DNA of 45,587 nucleotides. Origin: Candidatus Brockarchaeota archaeon (GTDB lineage: Archaea; Thermoproteota; EX4484-205; JAAOZP01). The stretch is from NCBI GenBank assembly GCA_017601395.1, contig JAFNIQ010000010.1:1-45587 (forward strand). Direction: 5' to 3'. Every line of letters starts with the position of its first letter. Positions within the stretch are counted from its first letter, which is position 1. Position numbers and translations under genes: made by a program. A model generated the notes under the pieces. That model searched no databases. It was not told the origin of the DNA and saw only the letters and a program-made list of their open reading frames with translations. This document shows positions 16,088 through 24,396 of the stretch, piece by piece.

Positions 16088-16669
16088 TTATTCAAGATAA
16101 TCGAGCTTGAAGACGTGGTTAAGGTTCCCCCCTCCAGGCTCGGGGATCCCGTAGCCGAGATTTTCAAGAACGTTCTTAAAGACAGATATGAAGGTATGGT
16201 TATAGAGGGAATCGGCTACATAATCCTCCTCGTTGACTATGAGTTTAACCCTGTGGGCCAGATATCCCCCGGAGACGGCCATAGTTATCACAAGGTTAAG
16301 GTGAAGGTGCTCTCCTACTATCCTGAGGTTAACGAGGTTGTTGAGGGAAGGGTTGTTGAGGTAGAGGAGTTCGGAGTCTTCGTGAGGCTTGTTACGACCG
16401 ACGCTTTGATGCATGTGAGCCAGATAACCGATGACTACATGGATTACAACAGTTCCCAAGGGATCTTGGTGGGTAGACAGACCAAGAGGATAATTCAGAA
16501 GAACGATTGGGTTAGGGCTAGGGTAGCCGCAGTGTCAATAGGCAGAGGAGCCATGACTGACAAGATTGGGCTAACCGCCAGGCAGCCGTTCCTAGGGAAG
16601 AGCGAGTGGATTGAGGAGGACATTAGGAAGCTGGCTGGGGAGAAGCCTAAGCAGGAGGCTAAGGCTTAA
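16088..16669 (+). CDS. rpoE1: RNA polymerase subunit E' (Rpo7), non-standard start
   Basis: 193 residues when read from TTA 16088. Stalk subunit of archaeal RNA polymerase, partner of RpoF. It has the N-terminal tip domain followed by an S1/OB domain (EGRVVEVEEFGVFVRLVTTDALMHVSQITDDYM) and the ending LTARQPFLGKSEWIEED. The residues after TTA, FKIIELEDVVKVPP, align with the very N-terminus of archaeal RpoE' (MYKI...DVVKVPP), so TTA stands in the Met position. In-frame codons back to the previous TGA are only GGG and TTA. The first standard start, GTG 16115, would cut off nine conserved residues. Confidence 0.93.
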   Translation, partial: LFKIIELEDVVKVPPSRLGDPVAEIFKNVLKDRYEGMVIEGIGYIILLVDYEFNPVGQISPGDGHSYHKVKVKVLSYYPEVNEVVEGRVVEVEEFGVFVRLVTTDALMHVSQITDDYMDYNSSQGILVGRQTKRIIQKNDWVRARVAAVSIGRGAMTDKIGLTARQPFLGKSEWIEEDIRKLAGEKPKQEAKA

Positions 16670-16854
16670 TGCCCCTCAAAGCGTGTCTAAACTGTAAAAT
16701 GATAAGTGATTCGCCTAAGTGTCCAAACTGTGGCGGTGAGGAGTTCACGCAGGAGTGGAGCGGCGAAGTCCTGGTTTTCAACCCTGAGGCTTCTTCAATA
16801 GCTAAACTCATTGGGGCAAGGGTTCCCGGAAGGTACGCGGTGAGGCTGAGATAA
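16669..16854 (+). CDS. spt4: Transcription elongation factor Spt4 (RpoE'')
   Basis: 61 residues. Zinc-binding partner of Spt5. Two CxxC pairs (CLNCKM, CPNCGG) are followed by the Spt4 pattern FTQEWSGEVLVFNPEASSIAKLIG and PGRYAVRLR. The ATG shares one base with the rpoE' stop. The RpoE'-Spt4 pair is standard in archaea. Confidence 0.95.
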   Translation: MPLKACLNCKMISDSPKCPNCGGEEFTQEWSGEVLVFNPEASSIAKLIGARVPGRYAVRLR

Positions 16855-16856
16855 GC

Positions 16857-17354
16857 GTGTTAAAAGCTTCGGAGGAAACTAGAAGGATCGTTAGAAGGCC
16901 GCTGGGTACTCTGCTCGATACAGACGGGTTGAGGAAGATGTTAAAAGGGTTCAGCGGAATTGTAATCTCTGTCGGCGACGTTGTTTCACAACGCCTCTTA
17001 GACATGGGTTTCAAACCGGGTGTCTGCGTGGTTGACGGGAAAACCCTGCGGACATGCACCCATAGTGTTGAGCGCTTCCAGCAGGGGAGGATGGTTTTAA
17101 GACTGGTCAATCCTCCTGGGACGATATCCAAGGAATCTTGGAAGGTCTTTAAACAGGCTCTCGACTCACAGCCCTCGACTATACTTGTTGAAGGCGAGGA
17201 GGATCTTCTTACGCTCGTAGCAGTTGAAACAGCACCCTACGGCTCCATAGTAGTATACGGGCAGCCGGGAGAGGGCGTGGTAGCGATAGAGGTCAACGAG
17301 TCTTCTAAAAAAACTGTCTTGGAAATCGTTGGAACGATGAAAACATGCGGCTAG
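16857..17354 (+). CDS. GTP-dependent dephospho-CoA kinase (DUF359)
   Basis: 165 residues, the archaeal family that phosphorylates dephospho-CoA with GTP in the last step of CoA synthesis (shown for a Thermococcus member). Family motifs in order are RRPLGTLL (about 14), VISVGDVVSQRLL (about 36-48), CVVDGKTLR, LVNPPGTISKE (about 80), ILVEGEEDLLTL (about 107-118) and VYGQPGEGVVAIEV. The start is GTG 16857, two bases after spt4. The next 190 nt hold no gene I can identify. Confidence 0.93.
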   Translation: MLKASEETRRIVRRPLGTLLDTDGLRKMLKGFSGIVISVGDVVSQRLLDMGFKPGVCVVDGKTLRTCTHSVERFQQGRMVLRLVNPPGTISKESWKVFKQALDSQPSTILVEGEEDLLTLVAVETAPYGSIVVYGQPGEGVVAIEVNESSKKTVLEIVGTMKTCG

Positions 17355-17508
17355 CCTTGCTAGAACAGTGTTGTAGCTAATCCTGCGTAAAAGCCGGCTG
17401 CCGTTAAGACACTGTGCTCCAAGCCTTGTTAAAGCATGCGGGGCCTGCATTTTCCCGGCGTCTATAGACTTTCCATTCCTAACACTGCTCATGCTGCCTA
17501 CAGTAATG

Positions 17509-17514
17509 TTTAAA
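17509..17514 (+). promoter_or_regulatory. TATA box of the S24e-S27ae operon
   Basis: TTTAAA in TGTTTAAAGC is centred about 32 nt before ATG 17544, so the mRNA leader is very short. This distance favours ATG 17544 over GTG 17529. Confidence 0.5.
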
Positions 17515-17543
17515 GCCTGACCACCCTGGTGAAGCACAGTCAA

Positions 17544-17903
17544 ATGACGGAGATCAGGATACTTAAAGAGGTTGAGAATCCTCTTTTAAAGAGGATGGAA
17601 ATAGTGTTCGAGATCCTGCACCCCGGGGGTAAGACTCCCACCATGGCTGAAGCCAGGGAGGCTGTTTCAGCCTTAAAAAGGGCATCCCTTGAAGCAGTCT
17701 ACGTTAGGAGTCTTAAAAGCGTTTCAGGAAGACAATCATCGATCGGCGAGGCACATATCTATTTTTCACCGGAGTACGCTAGGATCGAGCCGATGCACGT
17801 CAGGGTTGCAAACCTGCCTCCGGAGGAGAAGAAGCGCAGGAAAGAGGAGATTAAGAAGATGAGGATGGAGATGAAGGCTAAGGCAGCCGGTGGTAAGAGA
17901 TGA
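17544..17903 (+). CDS. rps24e: 30S ribosomal protein S24e (eS24)
   Basis: 119 residues from ATG 17544, giving [23 protein letters not shown], the usual N-terminus. [17 protein letters not shown] and [32 protein letters not shown] are family segments. The C-terminus is a charged Lys/Arg-rich helix. A GTG 15 nt upstream could add five residues. It overlaps rps27ae by 4 nt (ATGA). Confidence 0.95.
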   Translation: MTEIRILKEVENPLLKRMEIVFEILHPGGKTPTMAEAREAVSALKRASLEAVYVRSLKSVSGRQSSIGEAHIYFSPEYARIEPMHVRVANLPPEEKKRRKEEIKKMRMEMKAKAAGGKR

Positions 17904-18061
17904 AGGACACTGTGAAATACTACGAGGTTGACGCGAGCAAGGCTTCAGTGAGGCTTAGGAACAGGAAGTGCCCCAGGTGTGGCAGGGTTATGGCGTTCCA
18001 CAAGGAGGGAAAGCCCAGGTGGCACTGCGGCGCGTGCAACTACACCGAGTTCAAAAGATGA
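17900..18061 (+). CDS. rps27ae: 30S ribosomal protein S27ae (eS31)
   Basis: 53 residues, a small zinc ribbon protein of the 30S head; in eukaryotes its homologue is fused to ubiquitin. [11 protein letters not shown] and [10 protein letters not shown] give the four Cys ligands, and the N-terminus [11 protein letters not shown] is typical. The short gene starts within the stop of rps24e and ends 17 nt before kae1. Confidence 0.95.
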   Translation: MKDTVKYYEVDASKASVRLRNRKCPRCGRVMAFHKEGKPRWHCGACNYTEFKR

Positions 18062-18078
18062 GGGGGAGCGTCTAGCCT

Positions 18079-19080
18079 GTGGAGGAGCGTCTCACGTGCA
18101 TCGGCGTTGAATCCACTGCCCACACTTTCGGCATAGGTGTTGTTAAGCATCCTCCTTTCGAGGCTCTTTGCGACGTTCGCAGGGTTTACCGGCCTTCGTC
18201 AGGCGGAATACATCCGAGCGAGGCTGCGAAGCATCATCTTCAGAACGCGTCTAATGCTCTTCAGGAGGCGTTGTCTAAAATCAGTGTTGAAGACATAGAC
18301 CTGGTTTCCTTTTCACGCGGCCCAGGCTTGGGGCCGTGTTTAAGGGTTGGAGCCGCCCTAGCAAGAATGATTGCTATGAAGCTTGGAAAACCTCTGGTGG
18401 GGGTTAACCATGCTGCTGCACACGTAGAGATCGCGAGGGCTTTAACCAAGGCTGCTAACCCGGTTGCGCTCTATGTTTCCGGAGGGAACACGCAGGTTAT
18501 TCATCCTTCTGAGGGAAGATACGTGGTTCTCGGGGAGACTGAGGATATTGCTGTTGGAAACCTTATCGACGCTTTTGCTAGGAAAGCCGGCCTCGGGTTC
18601 CCAGGTGGTCCGAGAGTTATGGAGCTGGCTTCAAAGTCGAGCAGGCTGATAAGGCTGCCTTACAGTGTTAAAGGTATGAACGTGTCGTTCTCTGGAATGC
18701 TCACCATGCTTGAAAGCCTCGTTGGGAAGGAGCCGGTTGAAGACCTCTGCTTCTCGCTTCAGGAAACCGCTTTCTCAATGCTGATAGAGGTTTCGGAAAG
18801 GGCTATGGCGATGCTTGGACTCGACGAGTTCATAATAGCCGGTGGCGTGGGCGCCAACCGGAGGCTTAGGGAGATGGCTGGGCAAATGTGTAGGGAGAGG
18901 AAAGCCTTATTCCTAGATTATCCTGTTGAATATTATGCTGACAACGGCGTCATGATCGCTTGGGGAGGAATCGTGCAGTACAGGCTGGGAGAGTCCCTCA
19001 GGGTTGAAGAGTCTTTTGTTAAACCGAGGTGGAGGCTTAGTGATGTTAAGTCTCCTCCCCCAGGGTTGTACTCGAATTAA
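18079..19080 (+). CDS. kae1: Kae1/TsaD, tRNA N6-threonylcarbamoyladenosine synthase subunit
   Basis: 333 residues. Catalytic ASKHA-fold subunit of KEOPS, which transfers threonylcarbamoyl to A37 of ANN-decoding tRNAs. Landmarks are GVESTAHTFGIGVV (about 9-22), SRGPGLGPCLRVGAA (about 80-94), the metal-binding NHAAAHVE (about 111-118), YVSGGNTQV (about 137), and IAGGVGANRRLREM (about 253). Kae1 and Bud32 are separate genes here rather than fused; kae1 overlaps bud32 by 38 nt. Confidence 0.96.
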   Translation: MEERLTCIGVESTAHTFGIGVVKHPPFEALCDVRRVYRPSSGGIHPSEAAKHHLQNASNALQEALSKISVEDIDLVSFSRGPGLGPCLRVGAALARMIAMKLGKPLVGVNHAAAHVEIARALTKAANPVALYVSGGNTQVIHPSEGRYVVLGETEDIAVGNLIDAFARKAGLGFPGGPRVMELASKSSRLIRLPYSVKGMNVSFSGMLTMLESLVGKEPVEDLCFSLQETAFSMLIEVSERAMAMLGLDEFIIAGGVGANRRLREMAGQMCRERKALFLDYPVEYYADNGVMIAWGGIVQYRLGESLRVEESFVKPRWRLSDVKSPPPGLYSN

Positions 19081-19729
19081 AACCCTCTACCAGGGTGCAG
19101 AGGCTATTGTAGACCTCTGCGAATGGCTCGGCAGAGAGGTTGTTGTGAAGACCAGGGTTTCTAAGGGCTACAGGGTTAGGGAGCTTGACGATTTTATAAG
19201 GCGTTCGAGAACAGTTAGGGAAGCATCGCTCCTGAGCTCGGCTAAGAAGGCTGGGGTGAACACTCCCTTCGTCTACCATGTGAACCCTGTAGAGGGCTGG
19301 ATAATAATGAGCTATGCCGGAAGCCAGAGTCTAAGGAGCATGCAGGGCTCAAGCATTTTTGCAAGCCTAATTCATATGCTTGGGGATGCTGTTGGAAGGC
19401 TTCACTCAGCAGGGATTGTTCATGGCGACTTAACGTTTTCAAACGTGCTAGTCTCAGAGACCATGTTGACACTGATAGATTTCGGCCTCGGAGAGTTTTC
19501 AAACGAGGTTGAGAAGAAGGCTGAGGATGTATACACGCTTTTCTCAAGTCTAACTCCTCTTCAGGATTCTGAAACACTAATGAAGCTTTTCCTCGAGGGC
19601 TACAGGGCTTCGGCCGGAGAATCTGCCGCAAGGGTTGAGGATAGGCTTAGAGAGATAGGAAGTAGGGGCAGGTATGTTGAGAAAGAGCTTAGACGCCGCG
19701 CCTCAAGCGGAAAAATAGGGAGAACGTAG
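19043..19729 (+). CDS. bud32: Bud32, KEOPS kinase/ATPase subunit
   Basis: 228 residues from ATG 19043. Small atypical RIO-like kinase that acts as an ATPase on Kae1. QGAEAIVDLC (P-loop-like), EVVVKTRVSKGYR with the ATP-site Lys, GRLHSAGIVHGDLTFSNVLV (the catalytic loop, HGDLTFSN) and TLIDFGLGEFS (DFG) are present, with an Arg/Lys-rich C-terminus. Upstream TTG or ATG codons exist within kae1, but this ATG gives the family length. Confidence 0.93.
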   Translation: MLSLLPQGCTRIKTLYQGAEAIVDLCEWLGREVVVKTRVSKGYRVRELDDFIRRSRTVREASLLSSAKKAGVNTPFVYHVNPVEGWIIMSYAGSQSLRSMQGSSIFASLIHMLGDAVGRLHSAGIVHGDLTFSNVLVSETMLTLIDFGLGEFSNEVEKKAEDVYTLFSSLTPLQDSETLMKLFLEGYRASAGESAARVEDRLREIGSRGRYVEKELRRRASSGKIGRT

Positions 19730-19760
19730 ATGCTTAAACCTGATGTTCCCGCGGAGAAGG

Positions 19761-21113
19761 CTAAACTCCAACTATAACCTTGTCGTGAACCGCTTTAACA
19801 GCTTTCTCAGCGTCCTCCATAGACACTGCGAAAGATATGCTTGTCTCAGACGAGCCTTGAGCTATGGCTAGAACATTAACCCCCGCTTCAGCGACAGCGG
19901 AGAATATTCTGGCTGCAACACCCCTTGTTCCCTTCATGCCCTCCCCGACGGCGGATATTACTGCAACACCCCTCTGTATCCTAATCCTTTTAATAAGCCT
20001 CTGTCTGCTGAATCCCTCCCTCAAGCCTTTCAAAGCCATATCTAAATCCTTGTCTTTGACTAGCATGGTTATGCCGATTTCTGAAGCATCCTGGCTTATC
20101 ATGGATACGCTTACCCCTCTTTTCGCAACTTCTCCAAGTATGGCTGAAGCCACGCCCGGGGTCCCAGCCATAGCTGCCCCCTCCACAGTTAAAATACTCA
20201 TGCCCGGTATCATCGCCACAGCCTTAACTATCTGTTTCTCAACAGCCTTCTCAAAGCCTATCGTCGTGCATTCTTTGAAAGGATCCTGTATGCTTGAAAC
20301 TATTATTCTTACTCCCAGCTCCTCAGCAAGCTCAACAGCCTGGGGGCTTACAACCCATTCTCCAAGCCTTGAGAGCTCCAGTGCCTCAGAGTAGGATAGG
20401 CTGGGAACGATTCTTGCCTTGTCCGTAATCCAGGGGTCGGCCGTGTAGACGCCGCCATTAGCCTTAGGAACATAAACCTCTCCAATTCTCAGCTCGCTGG
20501 CAGCAAGTATCGACACTACGCTACCCATCCCTTTTTTAAGCGAGGCTTCGCCGCCTTCAGGGTCGACGCAAGACCTTCCGGAAACTATGAGAACCCCTTT
20601 TGAAACGCTTTTCAACTCATCCGGGTTAACAAGGCTCACATAATGGCTCCAAGGCGGTTCATAGTCCTCTACGAGTGTGAATCCAGCCTGTCCGGCTGTA
20701 ACCCATTTAGCGTCGACGCCAAGCGCGTTAAAATGGCTTGAAACAACTTTGGTGACAGTGTCTCCGAGCAGGTTTAGCATTACGGGCAGCCCCCTGGGCG
20801 TTGCACCGCCAGCCTTCTTCTCAGCATGCAGGTACTCAGCGATCCTGTTCAAGCTTTCAACAAGCCCGGCTTCAACACTTCTCCTAAGGTCTCCGGGAAT
20901 TCCTTTCACCAGGCCGTTAAGCTCGCCGGCTAGCTTTGCTAAAGCCTCCTCCTCGCTCATGCGTGAAGCAGCAGCCTCGGTTAAAACCCTAAGGATCTCC
21001 TCACGTGGCTCAACTATGATCAATAATCCCTGTGAAGCTTTTTCAGCAAGCTTCTCGCAGAGCCGTTTCAATTCGAGCCCCGTGTTCTCAAGGTTAAGGT
21101 TTACAATTATCAA
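19761..21113 (-). CDS. Aspartokinase-like regulatory protein, catalytic motifs lost
   Basis: 450 residues. The C-terminal third is typical of aspartokinase ACT domains (GVASAILGEVAKRGVSVSMISQ; VAARIFSAVAEAGVNVLAIAQGSSETSISFAV). The middle aligns with the amino acid kinase fold (NGGVYTADPWITDKARIVPSLSYSEA). The N-terminal KFGG motif is missing: the protein starts MIIVNLNLENTGLELK. At the place of the GRGGSD-T/S motif it reads KKGMGSVVS. A catalytically intact aspartokinase is encoded at 33533. The gene overlaps hom by 4 nt, as the kinase half would in a split ThrA. A threonine-sensing regulatory partner of Hom or LysC is my inference. Confidence 0.75.
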   Translation of the reverse strand: MIIVNLNLENTGLELKRLCEKLAEKASQGLLIIVEPREEILRVLTEAAASRMSEEEALAKLAGELNGLVKGIPGDLRRSVEAGLVESLNRIAEYLHAEKKAGGATPRGLPVMLNLLGDTVTKVVSSHFNALGVDAKWVTAGQAGFTLVEDYEPPWSHYVSLVNPDELKSVSKGVLIVSGRSCVDPEGGEASLKKGMGSVVSILAASELRIGEVYVPKANGGVYTADPWITDKARIVPSLSYSEALELSRLGEWVVSPQAVELAEELGVRIIVSSIQDPFKECTTIGFEKAVEKQIVKAVAMIPGMSILTVEGAAMAGTPGVASAILGEVAKRGVSVSMISQDASEIGITMLVKDKDLDMALKGLREGFSRQRLIKRIRIQRGVAVISAVGEGMKGTRGVAARIFSAVAEAGVNVLAIAQGSSETSISFAVSMEDAEKAVKAVHDKVIVGV

Positions 21114-22120
21114 CGCTTCTCCTCCTCCAGTATTTCGAAAATATCTCTAATTATTGCGGCGGCTGTTTCAAACGGTCCAGCGCCTCTTCCAAGCAGGTAA
21201 ACCGGTCCAGCCCTCTTCATTCTGAACTCCACCGCGTTCAGCGTCCCGCTCACATCAAGCACACTCCCCCTCTTAAGCTTTGAAGGACCTACCCTAAGCT
21301 CTCCTTTCTCAGTGAACTCTCCGACGAGCCTTATTGAATACCCGTTTAAAGCAGCTTCACGCAGGTCCCTGGGATTAACTCCCTCTATGCCTTTCAACTC
21401 GACCTCGTCAACCCTGTGGCCCCCCTCAATAGTGTTAGCTATTATGGTTATCTTGTAGGCAGTATCCATCCCGGATACATCCATAGTCGGGTCGGCCTCA
21501 GCAATACCTATTTCACGCGCTAGCCTCAAAGCCTCCTCGTAGCTCCTCCCCTCCTCCATTAATGTGAGAATATAGTTTGAGGTCGCGTTTAGAATCCCCC
21601 TGAAGCTTTCAACAAAATCCCCAACGGTGAGCGTTTTAAGCGTTTTCAAAACAGGCAGTCCACCCCCGACTGTTGCACTATACTTCACTATTCTTCCTCG
21701 GGACAACGCTGTCTTCATAACGGTGTCGTAATCGTATGCGAAAGGAGCCTTGTTTGCTGAGACAACGTGGGAACCGTGTTCGAGAGCCTTAAGAATGTGT
21801 CTTAAAGCAGGTCCTGAGCCCCCCCTGCTAGTTGGGGTTGCCTCAACAGTCACATGGGGCTGGGCAACACTTATCGCCTCCACCGCATCCATGCTTGGGA
21901 AACCCCCCTGCTCAGAATAGGCTACTGAGCCCCTCTTCATCTTGACCTTTAAGAGGCTACTAGCCTTAACACCGTTTTCAGAGAGCGTCGCCCCACCCCT
22001 GTCCACTATTCCAACGATCCTCGGGTCTGCTCCAAGCCTCCTGAACCTCCTCCTCTCCTCCTCCATCAGCTGGAGGAAGGCTCTTCCAACGTTTCCAAAG
22101 CCTATCAGAAGGATCCTCAT
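21110..22120 (-). CDS. hom: Homoserine dehydrogenase
   Basis: 336 residues. Reduces aspartate semialdehyde to homoserine. The Rossmann motif GFGNVGRAFLQ (residues 7-17), VVSANKAPFAYDYD (about 101-114), YSATVGGGLPVLKTL (about 135-149), GILNATSNYILT (about 162) and the catalytic region ADPTMDVSGMDTAYKITIIAN (about 199-219) are present. There is no C-terminal ACT domain, so feedback control may rest with the overlapping aspartokinase-like protein. The ATG overlaps thrC by 4 nt. Confidence 0.95.
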   Translation of the reverse strand: MRILLIGFGNVGRAFLQLMEEERRRFRRLGADPRIVGIVDRGGATLSENGVKASSLLKVKMKRGSVAYSEQGGFPSMDAVEAISVAQPHVTVEATPTSRGGSGPALRHILKALEHGSHVVSANKAPFAYDYDTVMKTALSRGRIVKYSATVGGGLPVLKTLKTLTVGDFVESFRGILNATSNYILTLMEEGRSYEEALRLAREIGIAEADPTMDVSGMDTAYKITIIANTIEGGHRVDEVELKGIEGVNPRDLREAALNGYSIRLVGEFTEKGELRVGPSKLKRGSVLDVSGTLNAVEFRMKRAGPVYLLGRGAGPFETAAAIIRDIFEILEEEKR

Positions 22121-23325
22121 AACAGTTTCCTCAAAGCCTCCGCAGGGTTTTCACCAGGGTGAATTATGAGCTCAGCATAGGGCTCTATGTTTACACTAGG
22201 ATCCTTCAAGCCGTGTCCCGTAACCACGGCGACGATCGTTTCATCACCTTTGAAGAACCCTTGTTTAGAAAGCCTAGCTAGGCCCGCCACCGGGGCTGCT
22301 CCAGCCGGCTCCGCGAACAAGCCCTCCATCCTGGCGAGGTCTAACTGAGCCCTCAATATTTCTTCGTCGCTAACCGTAACCGCTGTCCCCCGTGAGTCTC
22401 TTAACGCTTTGATCGCTTTCTTCCAGGAAAACGGCCTACCGATCCTTATTGCTGTCGCAACAGTCTCAGGCTTCTCAACAGGCTCTATGGCTTCCTCTCC
22501 CCGGAGGAAGGCTGTTGCTATTGGGGCGGCTCCCTCAGCCTGAACCCCTATCATCCTCGGCTTAGAATCAGCTAGCCCAGCTTCAACCAGCTCTTTAAAA
22601 CCCTTCCAGCCTGAGGATATGTTGGCCGCGTTTCCAACAGGGTATACGACGAAATCAGGAGTACGGTTAAGGCCCTCCCATATTTCGAAGGCAACTGTCT
22701 TCTGACCCTCAACCCTATACGGGTTCACTGAGTTTAAAACGTAAACGCCGAGTTCCTCCCGGTGCGAGAGAAGCGTTTTCAACGCTTCGTCAAAGTTCCC
22801 CCTGACCCTGACTATCGTAGACCCATGGGCAACAGCCTGGAGCAGCTTCCCCGGGGCAACGTATCCGTCTGGAAGGAAGACGATGCTCCTTAAGCCAGCC
22901 CTTGCAGCGTAGGCCGACATTGATGCTGAAGTATTTCCTGTTGAAGCACACGCAACGCTCCTAGCATGGAACTTGAGAGCAATGCTGACGGCTACAGTCA
23001 TACCCCTGTCTTTAAAAGAACCAGTTGGATTCGCCCCTTCAAACTTTACGTAAAGGTTTCTCAAACCAAGGGATTCTCCAAGCCTTTCAACCTTAACCAG
23101 CGGAGTGTCTCCCTCGCCCAGAGTGACGGTTCTCTCAACCCTAGGGAGGATGCTCCTATACCTCCAAACACCCCTGCCGTTGAACGAGACGCTTCTGAAA
23201 ACACTCCTAGGGTAAGCAATCTCCAAGAGCCCCCCGCATTTCCCGCAGACAAGTACACCTACCTCAGGCTCATGGGTTGCACCGCAATCCATGCACACCA
23301 GAGTCTCGCCGTCCTGATGCTCCAT
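22117..23325 (-). CDS. thrC: Threonine synthase
   Basis: 402 residues, PLP-dependent conversion of phosphohomoserine to threonine. An N-terminal zinc ribbon (CMDCGATHEPEVGVLVCGKCGG) precedes the fold-type II domain. The PLP lysine lies in GSFKDRG (about residue 107). SVACASTGNTSASMSAYAARAG, YPVGNAANISSGW and VVTGHGLKDP complete the signature. It is the first gene of a leftward thrC-hom-aspartokinase-like operon. A homoserine kinase gene is not seen here. The promoter must lie in the 64-nt gap shared with the divergent XTP pyrophosphatase. Confidence 0.95.
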   Translation of the reverse strand: MEHQDGETLVCMDCGATHEPEVGVLVCGKCGGLLEIAYPRSVFRSVSFNGRGVWRYRSILPRVERTVTLGEGDTPLVKVERLGESLGLRNLYVKFEGANPTGSFKDRGMTVAVSIALKFHARSVACASTGNTSASMSAYAARAGLRSIVFLPDGYVAPGKLLQAVAHGSTIVRVRGNFDEALKTLLSHREELGVYVLNSVNPYRVEGQKTVAFEIWEGLNRTPDFVVYPVGNAANISSGWKGFKELVEAGLADSKPRMIGVQAEGAAPIATAFLRGEEAIEPVEKPETVATAIRIGRPFSWKKAIKALRDSRGTAVTVSDEEILRAQLDLARMEGLFAEPAGAAPVAGLARLSKQGFFKGDETIVAVVTGHGLKDPSVNIEPYAELIIHPGENPAEALRKLL

Positions 23326-23389
23326 ACCCGCATACTCGCCTCCTGAGAAGTTTTAAGCTTTAATAGGTCTAAAAAGGGGAAAATGGCTG

Positions 23390-23956
23390 ATGAAGCTAGT
23401 CTTCATAACGGGGAACCTTGGGAAATTCCTCGAGGCGCAGAAACTGCTCAGAGAATTCGGAATAACGCTTGAACAGGCTGACCTTGAAATAACAGAGCCC
23501 CAGTCGGAAACCCTTGAGGAGGTTGCTGAGAAATGCGCCCAGGAGGCTTTGAAAAAAATAGGGGAACGCTTCATAATCGAGGACTCCGGGCTCTTCGTAA
23601 ACTCTCTGAACGGTTTTCCAGGAGTATACTCCTCATACGTTTACAGGAAGATAGGCTGCGAGGGAATATTAAAGCTTCTAACGGGCTCAGCAGACAGATC
23701 AGCATACTTCATGACAGCCCTAGCATACGGCGAGCCGGGCAAAGATGTTAAAATCTTCACAGGAAGAGTCGACGGAACAATCGCAACAGAGCCACGCGGG
23801 AAAAGCGGGTTCGGTTATGACCCCCTCTTCATACCTTTCGGCTCTAGCCTGACTTTCGCGGAGATGAGCACTGAGGAGAAGAATAAGTTTTCTCACAGGG
23901 CTAGGGCTTTAAGAAAATTTGCATCATGGTTCCTGAGCAGGCATGAGGAAAAGTAA
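23390..23956 (+). CDS. XTP/dITP diphosphatase (HAM1/RdgB family)
   Basis: 188 residues. Cleans the nucleotide pool of XTP/dITP. VFITGNLGKFLEAQKLL (residues 4-20), the metal site IEDSGLFVNSLNGFPGVYSSYV (about 64-85), and GKSGFGYDPLFIPFGSSLTFAEMSTEEKNKFSHRARAL (about 141-178) match the family closely. The start ATG AAG CTA gives the standard MKLVFITGN. It is divergent from thrC. Confidence 0.95.
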   Translation: MKLVFITGNLGKFLEAQKLLREFGITLEQADLEITEPQSETLEEVAEKCAQEALKKIGERFIIEDSGLFVNSLNGFPGVYSSYVYRKIGCEGILKLLTGSADRSAYFMTALAYGEPGKDVKIFTGRVDGTIATEPRGKSGFGYDPLFIPFGSSLTFAEMSTEEKNKFSHRARALRKFASWFLSRHEEK

Positions 23957-24396
23957 GTGCGGAATCTCGTGTAGAGATTGTCATTATTATGATTATAAAC
24001 AGTTATGCTTAGGTTGTAGTATTCTTACAACATGGACTTAATGGTGCGGTGAGCATTACGAAACGGGTCATGCTTTATACGCATACGGCAGAGGTTTTTT
24101 ACGCAGTCCCGAACCCTTTAGGATGAAGCTTGGCTGACAAACCGGAATCTCTCGACTAAAGGGGAATGTGAGGAAGGTTCTGGTAGGCCTCGCCGTGTCC
24201 GTCCTTGAAAATCAATACTTCTTTGTTTTTACCATGCACGTTATGCTAGTCGCACGCAACCTTCGAAGCGGTGTCGATTATACTGCCGGCTATGGAAGCT
24301 TCGTGTGAAAAACGAACGTTTTCGTGCTATTGGGTCAGGGAGTGTTTTCAGGGAACGCTTAAATAGGGGAGTTACAAGAGAAAGTTGGCTTAAAGA
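23957..24396. other. 440-nt spacer with one weak small ORF
   Basis: No recognised protein or tRNA. A GTG-started frame at 24168-24308 encodes 46 residues with a hydrophobic first half (MRKVLVGLAVSVLENQYFF) after an AAAGGGGAAT stretch that could be a ribosome site. I give it low weight. GAGGAAGGTTC at about 24171 resembles the GAGGAAAGTCC region of RNase P RNA, but I cannot fold a full molecule around it. The end of the spacer carries the S15 promoter. Confidence 0.35.
24358..24365 (+). promoter_or_regulatory. TATA box of the S15 operon
   Basis: CTTAAATA is centred about 35 nt before TTG 24397 and 44 nt before ATG 24406. Confidence 0.55.

Noticed and set aside
19864-20394. 176-codon plus-strand frame opposite the aspartokinase-like gene
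   Set aside because: The minus-strand frame has clear ACT-domain homology; the plus-strand frame has none.
23957-24396. RNase P RNA suggested by GAGGAAGGTTC
   Set aside because: I could not find the partner regions or a consistent P2-P4 pairing by eye.
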